From assembly GCA_020719165.1 (NCBI GenBank), contig DYQT01000012.1, positions 1 to 33,531 on the forward strand: 33,531 nucleotides of DNA, written 5' to 3'. Both the position numbers and the translations under genes were made by a program. The notes beneath the pieces were generated by a model. It made no database searches, was not told where the DNA came from, and saw nothing but the letters and a program-made list of their open reading frames with translations. The DNA comes from Draconibacterium orientale. GTDB taxonomy: Bacteria > Bacteroidota > Bacteroidia > Bacteroidales > FEN-979. This document shows, piece after piece, positions 9,661 through 19,638 of the stretch (position 1 is its first letter; each line of letters begins with the position of its first letter).

Positions 9661-10634
9661 ATCGCCAGGTTGTTAACAAAGTGGTTGATTATTTCCTCAA
9701 CACTAATCCCCTCCGCCTCTGCTTTATAATTCCTCACAATACGGTGCCGCAGTACCGATGTGGCAACTGCTCTCACGTCCTCAATATCAGGCGAATACTT
9801 GCCATTCAGCACCGCGTGACATTTTGCCCCGAGAATCAGGTATTGTGATGCACGAGGCCCGGCGCCCCATGTAAGATATTCATTGGCCCATGCATGGGCT
9901 TTTGTGGTTTTTGGCCGTGTAGAGGAGACCAGATTGACTGCAAATTTGAATACATTATCCGGAACGGGAATTTTGCGTATCAGATTTTGAAAAAAGAGAA
10001 TTTCCTCGCCAGACAGCACCACAGAAGGCGTAACGGTTTTCTCGGTCGTTGTCGCTTTAACAATTCTGATTTCCTCTTCAAATGATGGATAGTCCAGCCA
10101 GATATTAAACATAAACCGATCAAGTTGTGCCTCAGGCAGCGGATAGGTGCCCTCCTGCTCGATTGGATTTTGGGTGGCAAGAACAAAAAATGGCTCAACA
10201 AGGTGATAGCTGGTTCCGGCCACGGTTACAGCCTTTTCCTGCATGGCCTCCAACAAGGCCGATTGTGTTTTGGGAGGCGTGCGGTTAATTTCATCGGCCA
10301 GGATTATATTCGCAAAAACCGGCCCCTTGATAAAACGAAAGTGACGATTTTCATCCAGGATCTCTGTGCCGATGATGTCGGAAGGCATCAGATCGGGAGT
10401 AAACTGGATTCGGTTATAACTCAAGCCAAGCGCTTTTGATAATGTATTAACCATAAGGGTTTTAGCCAACCCAGGTACTCCGACAAGCAGACAATGTCCC
10501 TTGCAGAAGATGGAGATCAGTAGGTTTTTCACCACCTCATCCTGGCCAACGATAACCTTGGCTATTTCTGATTTTAGCTGATTATATTTCTCAACAAGTG
10601 CATCTATTGCTTCAACATCTGACGAAAACTGCAT
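9657..10634 (-). CDS. MoxR-family AAA+ ATPase
   Basis: HCLLVGVPGLAKTLMVNTLSKAL, IQFTPDLMPSDIIGTEIL, ILADEINRTPPKTQSALLEAMQEKAVTVAG, FVLATQNPIEQEGTYPLPEAQLDRFMF. Confidence 0.95.
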   Translation of the reverse strand: MQFSSDVEAIDALVEKYNQLKSEIAKVIVGQDEVVKNLLISIFCKGHCLLVGVPGLAKTLMVNTLSKALGLSYNRIQFTPDLMPSDIIGTEILDENRHFRFIKGPVFANIILADEINRTPPKTQSALLEAMQEKAVTVAGTSYHLVEPFFVLATQNPIEQEGTYPLPEAQLDRFMFNIWLDYPSFEEEIRIVKATTTEKTVTPSVVLSGEEILFFQNLIRKIPVPDNVFKFAVNLVSSTRPKTTKAHAWANEYLTWGAGPRASQYLILGAKCHAVLNGKYSPDIEDVRAVATSVLRHRIVRNYKAEAEGISVEEIINHFVNNLAI

Positions 10635-10645
10635 AACAACGCGAA

Positions 10646-12004
10646 TTAATTTTTAATCCAGTTTCGCTGGAACGAACAATTGCGAAACTCATCCTTAACT
10701 GAAATATAGGTTGAATTCATTTTTTTTGTGATCCATTCATCAATTACAGCCTGCTTTTTTCGATCCAATGCCAAAAGCTGGATACGGGCATAGTCCTCAT
10801 CGATATTTGCTTTATGCGGATTGGTTCGTGCTTTGAGATAATAGACCCTATAGTCCTGTTTCCCGCGTTCATTCGTAAGCACAGGGGCCGAAACCTCACC
10901 TGTTTTAAGCTTATCCACCACAAAAAACACCTTAGCATCTATCTGTCCGGCCTCAAATTTACTGTTCCCACTTACCGGATTTATCATCAGTCCGCCGCTA
11001 TTTTTTCCGGGATCGTCCGAAAATTTCACCACTGCCTCCTCATAGGGCATTTTCTTGCTCATAATCAGGGCAGCAACACTGTCGAGGGTTGCCTTGGCTT
11101 TTATCAGGTTAAGCGGCGAGACCTTGGGCTGGAGCAGAATATGACGGACATTGATATATTCGCCCCTGCGTTCGATCATCTGAATCAGGTGATATCCATC
11201 TTCGGTTTCAACAATTTCCGACACTTCGCCAGGTTTCAGCCTGAAGGCTGCGGCTTCGAATTCAGGACGCATTTCACCCCTCTTGAACATGCCAAGTTCT
11301 CCACCCTGTTTGGATGATCCGGGGTCTTCGGAGTAAAGCACAGCCAGTGTACTAAAATCATCGCCTTTGATGATCCGTTCTCTGAAGTTTTTCATTTTAT
11401 CTTTCGCCTCCTGCTTTTCAGCATCCCCTATGGCTGGTTGCTTGATTATCACACCAATTTCAAACTCCGAACTGATTAACGGGATGCTATCTTTAGGAAT
11501 CTTTCTAAAAAACGCTTTCACCTCCGATGGAGTTATTACCGCGTCTTTAGTGATTTTTTGTTGCTCCTGCTCGGTAAGCATTTGCTCCTTGATCACATCC
11601 CGGAGTTCATTTTTGATTTCGAGCAAACTTTTTCCAAAATGCTCCTCCAGGCGGTCGGGCGAGCCGGCCTGAGAAATAAAGTAACGCATCCTGCGATCCA
11701 TTTCCATTTCAACCTGCTCGTCAGTAATGGAGATGCTATCGACCTGAGCCTGGTGTAACAGCAACTTCTGGTATAGCAAACTTTCAAAAATCTGACATTT
11801 TACCTTTGGAGCAGTGCCCTGTATATTGCCCTGGCTTCGTATTTGAACATATTGATTTTCAACATCTGATTTCAGAATAACATTGCCACCCACAATGCCA
11901 ATCACCCCATCGATGATTGTGTCGTGCTGCACCTGTGCCTGTAAGTAACCGGCTAAAATCAAGGTAAATGGAACTATAATCAAAACAGATCGCAAAACTT
12001 TCAT
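10646..12004 (-). CDS. SurA-type periplasmic peptidylprolyl isomerase
   Basis: Signal peptide, SurA_N-like segment (IIDGVIGIVGGNVILKSDVENQYVQI), two parvulin-like segments (FSTLAVLYSEDPGSSKQGGELGMFKRGEM; VRHILLQPK). Confidence 0.9.
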   Translation of the reverse strand: MKVLRSVLIIVPFTLILAGYLQAQVQHDTIIDGVIGIVGGNVILKSDVENQYVQIRSQGNIQGTAPKVKCQIFESLLYQKLLLHQAQVDSISITDEQVEMEMDRRMRYFISQAGSPDRLEEHFGKSLLEIKNELRDVIKEQMLTEQEQQKITKDAVITPSEVKAFFRKIPKDSIPLISSEFEIGVIIKQPAIGDAEKQEAKDKMKNFRERIIKGDDFSTLAVLYSEDPGSSKQGGELGMFKRGEMRPEFEAAAFRLKPGEVSEIVETEDGYHLIQMIERRGEYINVRHILLQPKVSPLNLIKAKATLDSVAALIMSKKMPYEEAVVKFSDDPGKNSGGLMINPVSGNSKFEAGQIDAKVFFVVDKLKTGEVSAPVLTNERGKQDYRVYYLKARTNPHKANIDEDYARIQLLALDRKKQAVIDEWITKKMNSTYISVKDEFRNCSFQRNWIKN

Positions 12005-12030
12005 AGTTAAGATATTGGCAAGGTCAACAG

Positions 12031-12870
12031 TTAAAATATTTCAAACACATTTTTCTTTTGAGCATTGGAATAGATGTCATCCTGCATCTTGCCAATAAGT
12101 TCAATCTTTCTTTTGTTGAGGATAATATCCCGAATCCTTTGCTTCTCAAAATTCAGCGGAGAGGTACTTTCTTTGATTTTAAAATCCTTAAAATGAACCA
12201 GGTATATAAAAGCCGAATCCTGATATTCAAGATCGCGGTGGTTTTTGAGATACTCTTCCTGATTGTATGTTTTAATGGGAATTTGCTTTAAAAGATCATT
12301 AAACAAAAGCCAGTTTTCATTGTCCAGAAAATAATCAGAAGCATTTTTTTCGCAAAGTTCAGCGAGTGTATTTTTAGCTTCCTGATCATCAGAAATCAAC
12401 AGCTTTTTTATTTGCTTTAAATGGGTTGATTTCAAAGGCAACTTTACATATTGGATTTGCACAATGTTGTCTTTCAGTAAAAAATTCTGCTGATTGGCCT
12501 CGTAATAATTGCGGATCTCCTCCTCCGTAATCAAGGTATCGAGATTTTGCCGGACCAGCGCATTTTCATAGGCAAAAATGATCAGTGAATTTTTATAATT
12601 CTCAAGTTGTTGGGTAAAATCCATCTGAGCGCTGGTCAGGTTTTTTTTTGCCTGTTGAATAACGAGTTGCTGACGAACCCAATTGTCGATAAAGTTGCGG
12701 GTAATTAACACACTGTCTTTGGCCAAAGTTCCTGCCGCAACCAATCCTTTCAGGTCGGATTCATACAAATATTCATCATGAACCCTGGCCAATACCTGCT
12801 CACTTTTCTTCTTGAAAAATGAGGTGCAGGAGATTGAAAACAATAAAAGGAGGATCAGTAGCCTGTTCAA
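12031..12870 (-). CDS. SurA_N/PPIase-like lipoprotein, degenerate foldase homologue
   Basis: Lipobox-like LLFSISC. VLARVHDEYLYESDLKGLV resembles SurA_N starts. Sits between two PPIase genes. Confidence 0.65.
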   Translation of the reverse strand: MNRLLILLLLFSISCTSFFKKKSEQVLARVHDEYLYESDLKGLVAAGTLAKDSVLITRNFIDNWVRQQLVIQQAKKNLTSAQMDFTQQLENYKNSLIIFAYENALVRQNLDTLITEEEIRNYYEANQQNFLLKDNIVQIQYVKLPLKSTHLKQIKKLLISDDQEAKNTLAELCEKNASDYFLDNENWLLFNDLLKQIPIKTYNQEEYLKNHRDLEYQDSAFIYLVHFKDFKIKESTSPLNFEKQRIRDIILNKRKIELIGKMQDDIYSNAQKKNVFEIF

Positions 12871-12876
12871 TTGGTT

Positions 12877-14868
12877 CTATTTAATTTTCGCAAGCACATC
12901 CTTATTCACTTCAACAGGGTATTTGGCTTTTAAAGATTCAATCCACTCTTTCTCCAGATAGTTCTGATAATCGGCAGTGATGAGTCCCCTGGCGTCATTG
13001 AGTTCTTTAACTTCCGGTTTTAACACTTTTCTCACGTTGACAAAAACAGTCGAACCCTGCTGAATGATATCCGCAGTAAGTCCGGGTGTCCATGCGATCG
13101 AATCGATCAGTTTGTTTTCCTTTCGTGAAAATTTCGCGGTTTCAATAGTCAGTTTTTGCAGCGAATCCACATTGATCTCTTTAAGCAAGTCCTTGTCGGA
13201 TAGTCCGGATTTGATAAAATTTCTGACTTTTTGTACAACATTGGGATCCTTTATCGTATAAATACTGGCATCAAGACGCGTATCCCACTTATAGTTCATT
13301 TTGTTTTTTTGATAAAAGGCCTGCAAACCAACCGTGTCTTTAACTGCTTTTGACCAAACTCTCTGATCTGTAAGGTCGAAAAGGAGAATGCCATCCCGAT
13401 ATTCACCCATCAATGCTTTAAATTCAGGATACTTTTGTTCTAACTGCGAGTTTTCCCATTTAAGCAAACTTTCATCTACAAATGCGGCGTACATTTTATC
13501 CACATAGACAGGAATGTTCAACTTTTCCTGCTTGCGCTGGGTTGCTGCCAGGTAATCGGCAAATTCTTTCTGGAGAATTGACATATTGCCAATTTTAAAG
13601 ATCATACCGGTAAGTTTATCTGCCTCAGAAGCTTTCCATTTTCCGAAGAAAATGCTGTCGGTGACAACGCCATAAAAAGCCTTCAGGGCCTCCTTATTTT
13701 CTGTAACGCCATACTCTTTTCTGATTCTGGCAATTACCACTTCCCGTGTTTGGTCACCACGGTTGTCTTTCATCACGCGTTGTTTCAATTCAATTTTATC
13801 CTCTTCGAAGGGCTTCTGAGTTTTGCGATCGATTAGTTTAACAATATGCCAGCCGTAGGTTGTAAGGATTGGTTTGGTATAATCTCCGACAGAATTAAGT
13901 GAATAAATTGCCTCGACAAACTCGGGTACCATTCGGTTGACACCGAAGGCGGGGAGCACACCTCCCTTGGCAGCAGAGCCCTTGTCGTCGGAGTAAGTTT
14001 TCACCAGGTCATCCCATGCAGCGCCGCTGGTCAATTTTGTGTAAACCGAGTCCATTCTTTTCTTTATGCGGGCAGAATCTTCAGCGGTTGCATTTTTAGG
14101 GATTGTAAGGAAAATGTGAGCCACTGTTACTTTACCGAGAGCGGGACGTTTTGCTGTAACTTTAATCAGATGGTAGCCATATTCGGTGTGAACCGGCATG
14201 GATACATTCCCAACCTCGGTATTCCAGGCTCCGTTTTCAAAAGCATAAACCATATCAAAAACAGCGAAAAAACCAAGATCACCCTTATTCCCCTTGAGGA
14301 ATGGGTGTTGCTGTGTAGCCTCACGGTCCTTGGCGGAGGGATCTTCTGAAAATTCAACTGCTACTTGTTCAAACGACGCACCCTTCATGAGTTTCTCCCT
14401 GGCGGCCATGGCGCTTTTATAGGCAGCCAATGTGTCGGCGGGTGAAGCATCCGGTTTAAGCCGGAAAAAGATGTGACTTGCCCTCAAATCATTTTTTTCG
14501 CGCTCATATGCCTCCTGAATTAAACGGTTCAGCGTAGCTTCATCGGTAAAGTATGGTTTGGCAAGTTGTTCACGATATCCATTCAGTTCATTTCTGAAAG
14601 TTGCAATCGTATCCAGACCAAGCTCCTCGGCCTGTTTTACCTTAAGCTTAAAATTGATAAAGAGATCAAGATACTCTTCCAGCGACTTTTTATCAATCGT
14701 CTCGCCCTTGATGTTGTTTTTCTGATATATATTTAAAAACTCACTGACATAGATACGTTTACCTGCAATGGTCATGAGCACTTCATCATTGCCCACCTGG
14801 GCTGGAGATGAGAGAAATGCAGCAAGTGCAAAAACTGATAAAAGAATTTTTATTTTCAAACTATTCAT
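12877..14868 (-). CDS. PpiC/parvulin-type peptidylprolyl isomerase (two rotamase domains)
   Basis: Internal ATG at 14868 begins a signal peptide (MNSLKIKILLSVFALAAFLSSPAQ). Two parvulin-like segments (RASHIFFRLKPDAS... and VAHIFLTIPKNATAED..., GYHLIKV, GWHIVKLI). The listed ORF start at 15009 overlaps guaB. Confidence 0.88.
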   Translation of the reverse strand: MNSLKIKILLSVFALAAFLSSPAQVGNDEVLMTIAGKRIYVSEFLNIYQKNNIKGETIDKKSLEEYLDLFINFKLKVKQAEELGLDTIATFRNELNGYREQLAKPYFTDEATLNRLIQEAYEREKNDLRASHIFFRLKPDASPADTLAAYKSAMAAREKLMKGASFEQVAVEFSEDPSAKDREATQQHPFLKGNKGDLGFFAVFDMVYAFENGAWNTEVGNVSMPVHTEYGYHLIKVTAKRPALGKVTVAHIFLTIPKNATAEDSARIKKRMDSVYTKLTSGAAWDDLVKTYSDDKGSAAKGGVLPAFGVNRMVPEFVEAIYSLNSVGDYTKPILTTYGWHIVKLIDRKTQKPFEEDKIELKQRVMKDNRGDQTREVVIARIRKEYGVTENKEALKAFYGVVTDSIFFGKWKASEADKLTGMIFKIGNMSILQKEFADYLAATQRKQEKLNIPVYVDKMYAAFVDESLLKWENSQLEQKYPEFKALMGEYRDGILLFDLTDQRVWSKAVKDTVGLQAFYQKNKMNYKWDTRLDASIYTIKDPNVVQKVRNFIKSGLSDKDLLKEINVDSLQKLTIETAKFSRKENKLIDSIAWTPGLTADIIQQGSTVFVNVRKVLKPEVKELNDARGLITADYQNYLEKEWIESLKAKYPVEVNKDVLAKIK

Positions 14869-14950
14869 TGATTTAGGGATTTGATTGACAATTAAACTAA
14901 CGGTTGAAATACAATTTAATTTTTCTATGCAATTTTTATTTATGATGATG

Positions 14951-16426
14951 TTAACGGCTGTAATTCGGCGCCTCACTGATAATGGTGACATCATGCGGGT
15001 GACTTTCAATGACGCCGGCAGTGCTGATTTTAATAAATTTGGCTTTCTGCAGCATCTCGATGGTTTGAGATCCGGTATAGCCCATGCCAGCTTTTAATCC
15101 GCCTACCATCTGGTAGATTACCTCCGACAGTGAACCTTTGTATGGAACCCTGCCCACAATTCCTTCGGGAACAAGTTTCTTGATATCCTCTTCAACATCC
15201 TGAAAATAACGGTCTTTGGAGCCTTGTTGCATGGCCTCAATGGAGCCCATTCCACGGTATGTTTTAAATTTTCGACCTTCAAAAATAACGGTTGATCCAG
15301 GGGATTCATCAACGCCGGCAAAAAGCGAACCTGCCATCACCGAATGTGCGCCGGCAGCCAGTGCTTTAACGATATCGCCGGTATAACGAATCCCGCCATC
15401 GGCAATGGCAGGAATACCCGTGCCTTTCAGCGCTGTGGTGACATCGTAGATAGCCGACAGTTGTGGTACGCCTATCCCGGCAATAATGCGGGTCGTGCAA
15501 ATTGACCCGGGGCCAATTCCGATCTTCACGCCATCGATGCCTAATTTGGCAAGATCCCTTGCAGCTTCACCAGTTCCAATATTGCCAATGATCAGGTCAA
15601 CACCAGGAAAAGCATTTTTCACTCTTTTGGCCATTTCCATCACACCCTTCGAATGTCCGTGAGCGGTGTCAATCACAATGGCATCTACATTTTCACGAAC
15701 AAGGGCAGCTACCCGGTCGAGGGTGTCGCCTGTAACACCAACGCCTGCGGCAACTCGTAAACGGCCTAAACTGTCTTTGCAGGCATTCGGACGTGCCTTT
15801 ACCTTCAGGATGTCTTTGTAGGTAATCAGTCCGATAAGCTTGTTGTTTTTATCAACTACCGGCAGTTTTTCAATTTTATGCCTTTGAAGAATAGCCTCAG
15901 CCTGCTCAAAATCGGTGAATTCACTGATAGTTATAACCGTTTTAGTCATCACCTCTGTAACCGGCCTCATGTGATCGCGTTCGAAACGCAGATCGCGATT
16001 GGTCACAATCCCAACCAACTCGTTGTTGGCATTGGTAACCGGAATACCTCCGATGCTGAACTCTTTCATCATGGCCAGCGCATCTCCTACAAGGGCATGC
16101 TCCATGAGGGTAACGGGCTGGAGAATCATGCCGTTCTCGGCACGCTTGACTTTGCGCACCTGCAATGCCTGATCCTCGACAGACATGTTTTTATGTAAAA
16201 CGCCGATTCCCCCCTCCTGGGCAATAGCGATGGCCATACGCGACTCGGTCACCGTATCCATGGCTGCGGAAACAATGGGAATATTGAGCTTTATATTTCT
16301 CGAAAACAACGTGGTAACATCGGTTTCCCGGGGAAGCACGTCGGAATAAGCCGGTACAAGCAACACATCGTCATACGTCAATCCTTCACCCCGGAATTTA
16401 TCTGAATTTAGGAACATATGCATCAA
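14951..16426 (-). CDS. guaB: Inosine-5'-monophosphate dehydrogenase
   Basis: [19 protein letters not shown], tandem CBS domains, active-site [30 protein letters not shown]. Confidence 0.97.
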   Translation of the reverse strand: MMHMFLNSDKFRGEGLTYDDVLLVPAYSDVLPRETDVTTLFSRNIKLNIPIVSAAMDTVTESRMAIAIAQEGGIGVLHKNMSVEDQALQVRKVKRAENGMILQPVTLMEHALVGDALAMMKEFSIGGIPVTNANNELVGIVTNRDLRFERDHMRPVTEVMTKTVITISEFTDFEQAEAILQRHKIEKLPVVDKNNKLIGLITYKDILKVKARPNACKDSLGRLRVAAGVGVTGDTLDRVAALVRENVDAIVIDTAHGHSKGVMEMAKRVKNAFPGVDLIIGNIGTGEAARDLAKLGIDGVKIGIGPGSICTTRIIAGIGVPQLSAIYDVTTALKGTGIPAIADGGIRYTGDIVKALAAGAHSVMAGSLFAGVDESPGSTVIFEGRKFKTYRGMGSIEAMQQGSKDRYFQDVEEDIKKLVPEGIVGRVPYKGSLSEVIYQMVGGLKAGMGYTGSQTIEMLQKAKFIKISTAGVIESHPHDVTIISEAPNYSR

Positions 16427-16437
16427 AATTAAGTGTG

Positions 16438-16445
16438 CAAATGTA
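16438..16445 (-). promoter_or_regulatory. Candidate -7 element for guaB
   Basis: Minus strand TACATTTG matches TAnnTTTG, 12 nt upstream of the guaB start. No well-spaced -33 TTG was confirmed. Confidence 0.4.
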
Positions 16446-16501
16446 CGAAAAAATATTATTCAAAAAAGATAGGATAAGGTGAATGAGAGAGAGCATAATT
16501 C

Positions 16502-16636
16502 TTACGGATACAACTCTCTGTGACACTCTGTGCAGAAATGGGTTTTCCATTTATCTTTGATATTGATGGGATGCTGAAATTCCATGAGATTATCGACCGT
16601 GGAATAATGGAAACACGTTGAGCGAAAACACCTTTT
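16502..16636 (-). other. Short Cys/His-containing open frame (44 codons plus stop), possible small gene or gene remnant
   Basis: Minus-strand frame reads KRCFRSTCFHYSTVDNLMEFQHPINIKDKWKTHFCTECHRELYP*. No ATG until the internal Met. Not in the supplied ORF list. Confidence 0.3.
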
Positions 16637-16742
16637 TTAGAATAATGAAAAATTACCGGAACAATTTTCCTGTTTTTGCCGTACTTTTAAAGGTACATTC
16701 CGCTGAGGAACCAGTATCAAATAATACCAGGGAGGAAACCAT

Positions 16743-18869
16743 ATGAAAAATCATTTATTAATTGCTATCCGGGTTTTCGGATTTCTATTGTTTACGGTCG
16801 TTTGCCTGCCATCATTTTCTCAACAACGCAGCCTTCAGGCCTACAACGATACCATCGATTTGTATCCGGGAATCCCGCAAGTTTACGATATCCTGGCCAA
16901 TGATTCCATCCCAGCCGGTGATACCACTAAAACAGTCTCCATTAATGTTATAAATGGAGGTGGTAAGATAATCATTAAAAAAACACATGATTCAACCTGG
17001 ACATGGGTGTTTACCTTTACCGTTCCATATTGGGGTTATGGGGGTGAACTGGATGGCCTTTACCGGATTACTACCATGCAGAATGACACCAGTTCTGCCA
17101 AAATTTTGTTCCGAATTCATGATAAGAGCTACAGTTATCTCGATATCAACAATGTAAGTGCAAGATTTTGTTCATCCGGCAACCATTTTTTTTATGATAG
17201 TGCACAATACGAGGTACCTAAGGGTAGTGGGAAAACCTCCATCTTCTCCAATTCGATCTGGATTGGCGGAAAAGAGGGGTTGAACGGCCTTCATTTCGCC
17301 GGCGAACGCTATCGCCAGGGGCCGGGTTCAGGCCCTGCCAATACAAAACCCGACTTTTATGCCGGCCCTGTAATGGATTCGGCACAATATTCAATCTACC
17401 AGGACACTGTTTGGAACTACATCTGGAATTTGAAGCTGAGCGATGTAACTTATCACCGTTTGCATTACTGGGAGTCGGGTTACCAACCGATCCATGATAT
17501 TCTTACCTGGCCAGGTAACGGCAATACAGCGCTTGGTCAGGCCCCTCGGTTAGCTCCATTCTCAGACCGTAATGCAGATGGCATTTACGATCCGTTCGAT
17601 GGCGATTATCCCGAAATCAGGGGCGATCAGGCCCTGTTTTTCATTTTCAATGATGACCGGGGCCCTCATCTGGAATCTTTAGGCAAAAAAATAAGGGTCG
17701 AAATTCATGGAATGGCATATGCATTTGACATGCCGGAGGATTCGGCTCTGAAGAATACGGTGTTTTTAAACTACAAAATTTTTAATCGTTCCCAGAACAA
17801 TTATGACAGCACTTTCCTGGGTGTTTTTACTGATATTGACCTGGGATATGCCAATGACGACTTTGTAGGCTGCGATGTTGAACGGAATATGTATTTCGGC
17901 TATAACGGCACTTTGGTTGATGGCACCGGACAACCTTTTGCCTATGGCGCTAATCCTCCCACCCAATCGGTTACGATCCTCGCGGGGCCACTGATGGACC
18001 CGGATAATCTTGACAATCCAAGGTATGATGGAACCGGTAATCAGTTGTGCGATTTCAGCGTGAATGGGTTAAACTTCGGCGATACCGTTGTTGACAATGA
18101 ACGCTACGGGATGCAGCGGTTCATCTATTTCAACAATTCAATTTCCGGCGTTCCTTTTTACCAAACCGACCCAATTTACGCCCTTGATTATTATCAGCTT
18201 ATGTGCGGGAAATGGAAAGACAGTACGCCGGTTATTTATGGGGGAAATGGCCATCCGATAACGGGAGGATATGGACCTGCCTGCCGGTTTATGTTCCCGG
18301 GAGAATCAGATACGCTGAATTGGGGAACAGGGTGTACCCCTCCCAACGGGTTGGTAAACTGGACAGAGGAAACTACCATCAACAACCCCTTCGACCGCCG
18401 GGGAGTCGGCATTACCGGACCCTTTACCTTCCATCCGGGCGACGTGCAGGATTTGGATATTGCGTTTACCTGGGCCAGAGATTATACGGGCCATTCAACA
18501 CAAAGCTCTCTTGCAAAATTGCGATTGATGGCAGACATTGTCAACAAAGCGTTTACAACCAACAAGCTCCCAAACGGGAATCAGTTTTATGGCATCAACG
18601 ATTATGTGCAACCATCCCCACTGGAGGTACAAATCTATCCGAACCCCGCTTCAGAGGTGATTCAAATTAAGCTCGGACAGGTAAAAGGTTCTGCAAAAAC
18701 CACCATCTTCCTGATGAGCGCCCGGGGAAACTTGATGAAAACAATCATCGTACCCGAGGGACAGAATCAAATTCAGGTCAGCATCTCTGAGATTCCTGCC
18801 GGTATCTGTTTTATCAAAGTATTATCGGAAGAAAACATGATTGTAAAAAAGGTCGTTATCATACGCTGA
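16743..18869 (+). CDS. T9SS type A sorting domain-containing secreted protein
   Basis: Signal peptide. Central APFSDRNADGIYDPFDGDYPEIRGDQALFFIFND. C-terminal sorting domain VQIYPNPASEVIQIKL...GICFIKVLSEENMIVKKVVIIR. Confidence 0.9.
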   Translation: MKNHLLIAIRVFGFLLFTVVCLPSFSQQRSLQAYNDTIDLYPGIPQVYDILANDSIPAGDTTKTVSINVINGGGKIIIKKTHDSTWTWVFTFTVPYWGYGGELDGLYRITTMQNDTSSAKILFRIHDKSYSYLDINNVSARFCSSGNHFFYDSAQYEVPKGSGKTSIFSNSIWIGGKEGLNGLHFAGERYRQGPGSGPANTKPDFYAGPVMDSAQYSIYQDTVWNYIWNLKLSDVTYHRLHYWESGYQPIHDILTWPGNGNTALGQAPRLAPFSDRNADGIYDPFDGDYPEIRGDQALFFIFNDDRGPHLESLGKKIRVEIHGMAYAFDMPEDSALKNTVFLNYKIFNRSQNNYDSTFLGVFTDIDLGYANDDFVGCDVERNMYFGYNGTLVDGTGQPFAYGANPPTQSVTILAGPLMDPDNLDNPRYDGTGNQLCDFSVNGLNFGDTVVDNERYGMQRFIYFNNSISGVPFYQTDPIYALDYYQLMCGKWKDSTPVIYGGNGHPITGGYGPACRFMFPGESDTLNWGTGCTPPNGLVNWTEETTINNPFDRRGVGITGPFTFHPGDVQDLDIAFTWARDYTGHSTQSSLAKLRLMADIVNKAFTTNKLPNGNQFYGINDYVQPSPLEVQIYPNPASEVIQIKLGQVKGSAKTTIFLMSARGNLMKTIIVPEGQNQIQVSISEIPAGICFIKVLSEENMIVKKVVIIR

Positions 18870-18893
18870 AGCACAAGTTTTGGTTAAATAGTT

Positions 18894-18901
18894 TACATTT
18901 G
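18894..18901 (+). promoter_or_regulatory. Candidate -7 element upstream of the cyclophilin gene
   Basis: TACATTTG matches TAnnTTTG. The -33 element is not convincing. Confidence 0.35.
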
Positions 18902-18905
18902 CAGG

Positions 18906-18934
18906 GTATTAACCTGAATAATACAGGTTAATAC
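18906..18934 (+). repeat. Perfect 11-bp inverted repeat (candidate operator or hairpin)
   Basis: GTATTAACCTG (18906-18916), loop aataata, CAGGTTAATAC (18924-18934). Confidence 0.8.
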
Positions 18935-19001
18935 TACCTTACGGATATTATATACTTCTTTGGTTTGTTCATTGAAGGAAAGATCCGGTCAATTATTCGT
19001 T

Positions 19002-19637
19002 ATGCGAAAATATTTGTTATTGTTGCAAATCCTGCTGGTTTCCGCATCAGTTTATTCACAGGTTATCCCTGATCAGAGTATGCTGAAGGCTCATGCACCT
19101 GCTACTTTCAAAGCCAATTTTATCACAACACGGGGTACATTCACGATTCTGGTGACACGAAAGTTTTCGCCCGCCGGGGCCGACCGGCTTTATCAGCTTC
19201 TTGCAACTGGTTTTTACAATCAGAATGCCTTGTTCAGAGTTCAAAAAGGATATGTGGTACAATTTGGCATATGCAACGACTCAGCGGTCAATTACTTCTG
19301 GGACAAGCGTCCCATTCAGGATGAACCGGTTACAACAGGCAATCTCAAGGGGACAATTGCCTACGCCCGCGATGGCTTAAACAGCAGGAGTTCGCAACTG
19401 TTTGTGAATTTAAAAGACAACTTCAAGTTAGACACCATTAATTTTAACGGATTACATGGATTTCCTCCTGTTGGCGAGGTTATTGCGGGATTTGACGTTA
19501 TTGAGTCACTTTACGGTGGATACGGATTTGAGCCTGCAAACCACCAGGATTCAGTTATGAAACAGGGAAACAGGTATTTAAAAATGAAATTCCCAGAATT
19601 GGATTATATCATTGAAACAGTAATTATTGATAAATAA
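19002..19637 (+). CDS. Cyclophilin-type peptidylprolyl isomerase
   Basis: Signal peptide from ATG 19002 (MRKYLLLLQILLVSASVYS), then FITTRGTFTILVTRKFSPAGADRLYQLLATGFYNQNALFRVQKGYVVQFG...GTIAYARDGLNSRSSQLFVNLKDN. Confidence 0.9.
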   Translation: MRKYLLLLQILLVSASVYSQVIPDQSMLKAHAPATFKANFITTRGTFTILVTRKFSPAGADRLYQLLATGFYNQNALFRVQKGYVVQFGICNDSAVNYFWDKRPIQDEPVTTGNLKGTIAYARDGLNSRSSQLFVNLKDNFKLDTINFNGLHGFPPVGEVIAGFDVIESLYGGYGFEPANHQDSVMKQGNRYLKMKFPELDYIIETVIIDK

Positions 19638-19638
19638 T

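Noticed and set aside
10814-11317. 167-aa plus-strand ORF opposite surA
   Set aside because: Antisense to a clear SurA-type gene, with no domain-like pattern.
14869-15009. Extended N-terminus of the PpiC-type gene
   Set aside because: Overlaps the guaB 3' end. The signal peptide begins at the internal ATG 14868.
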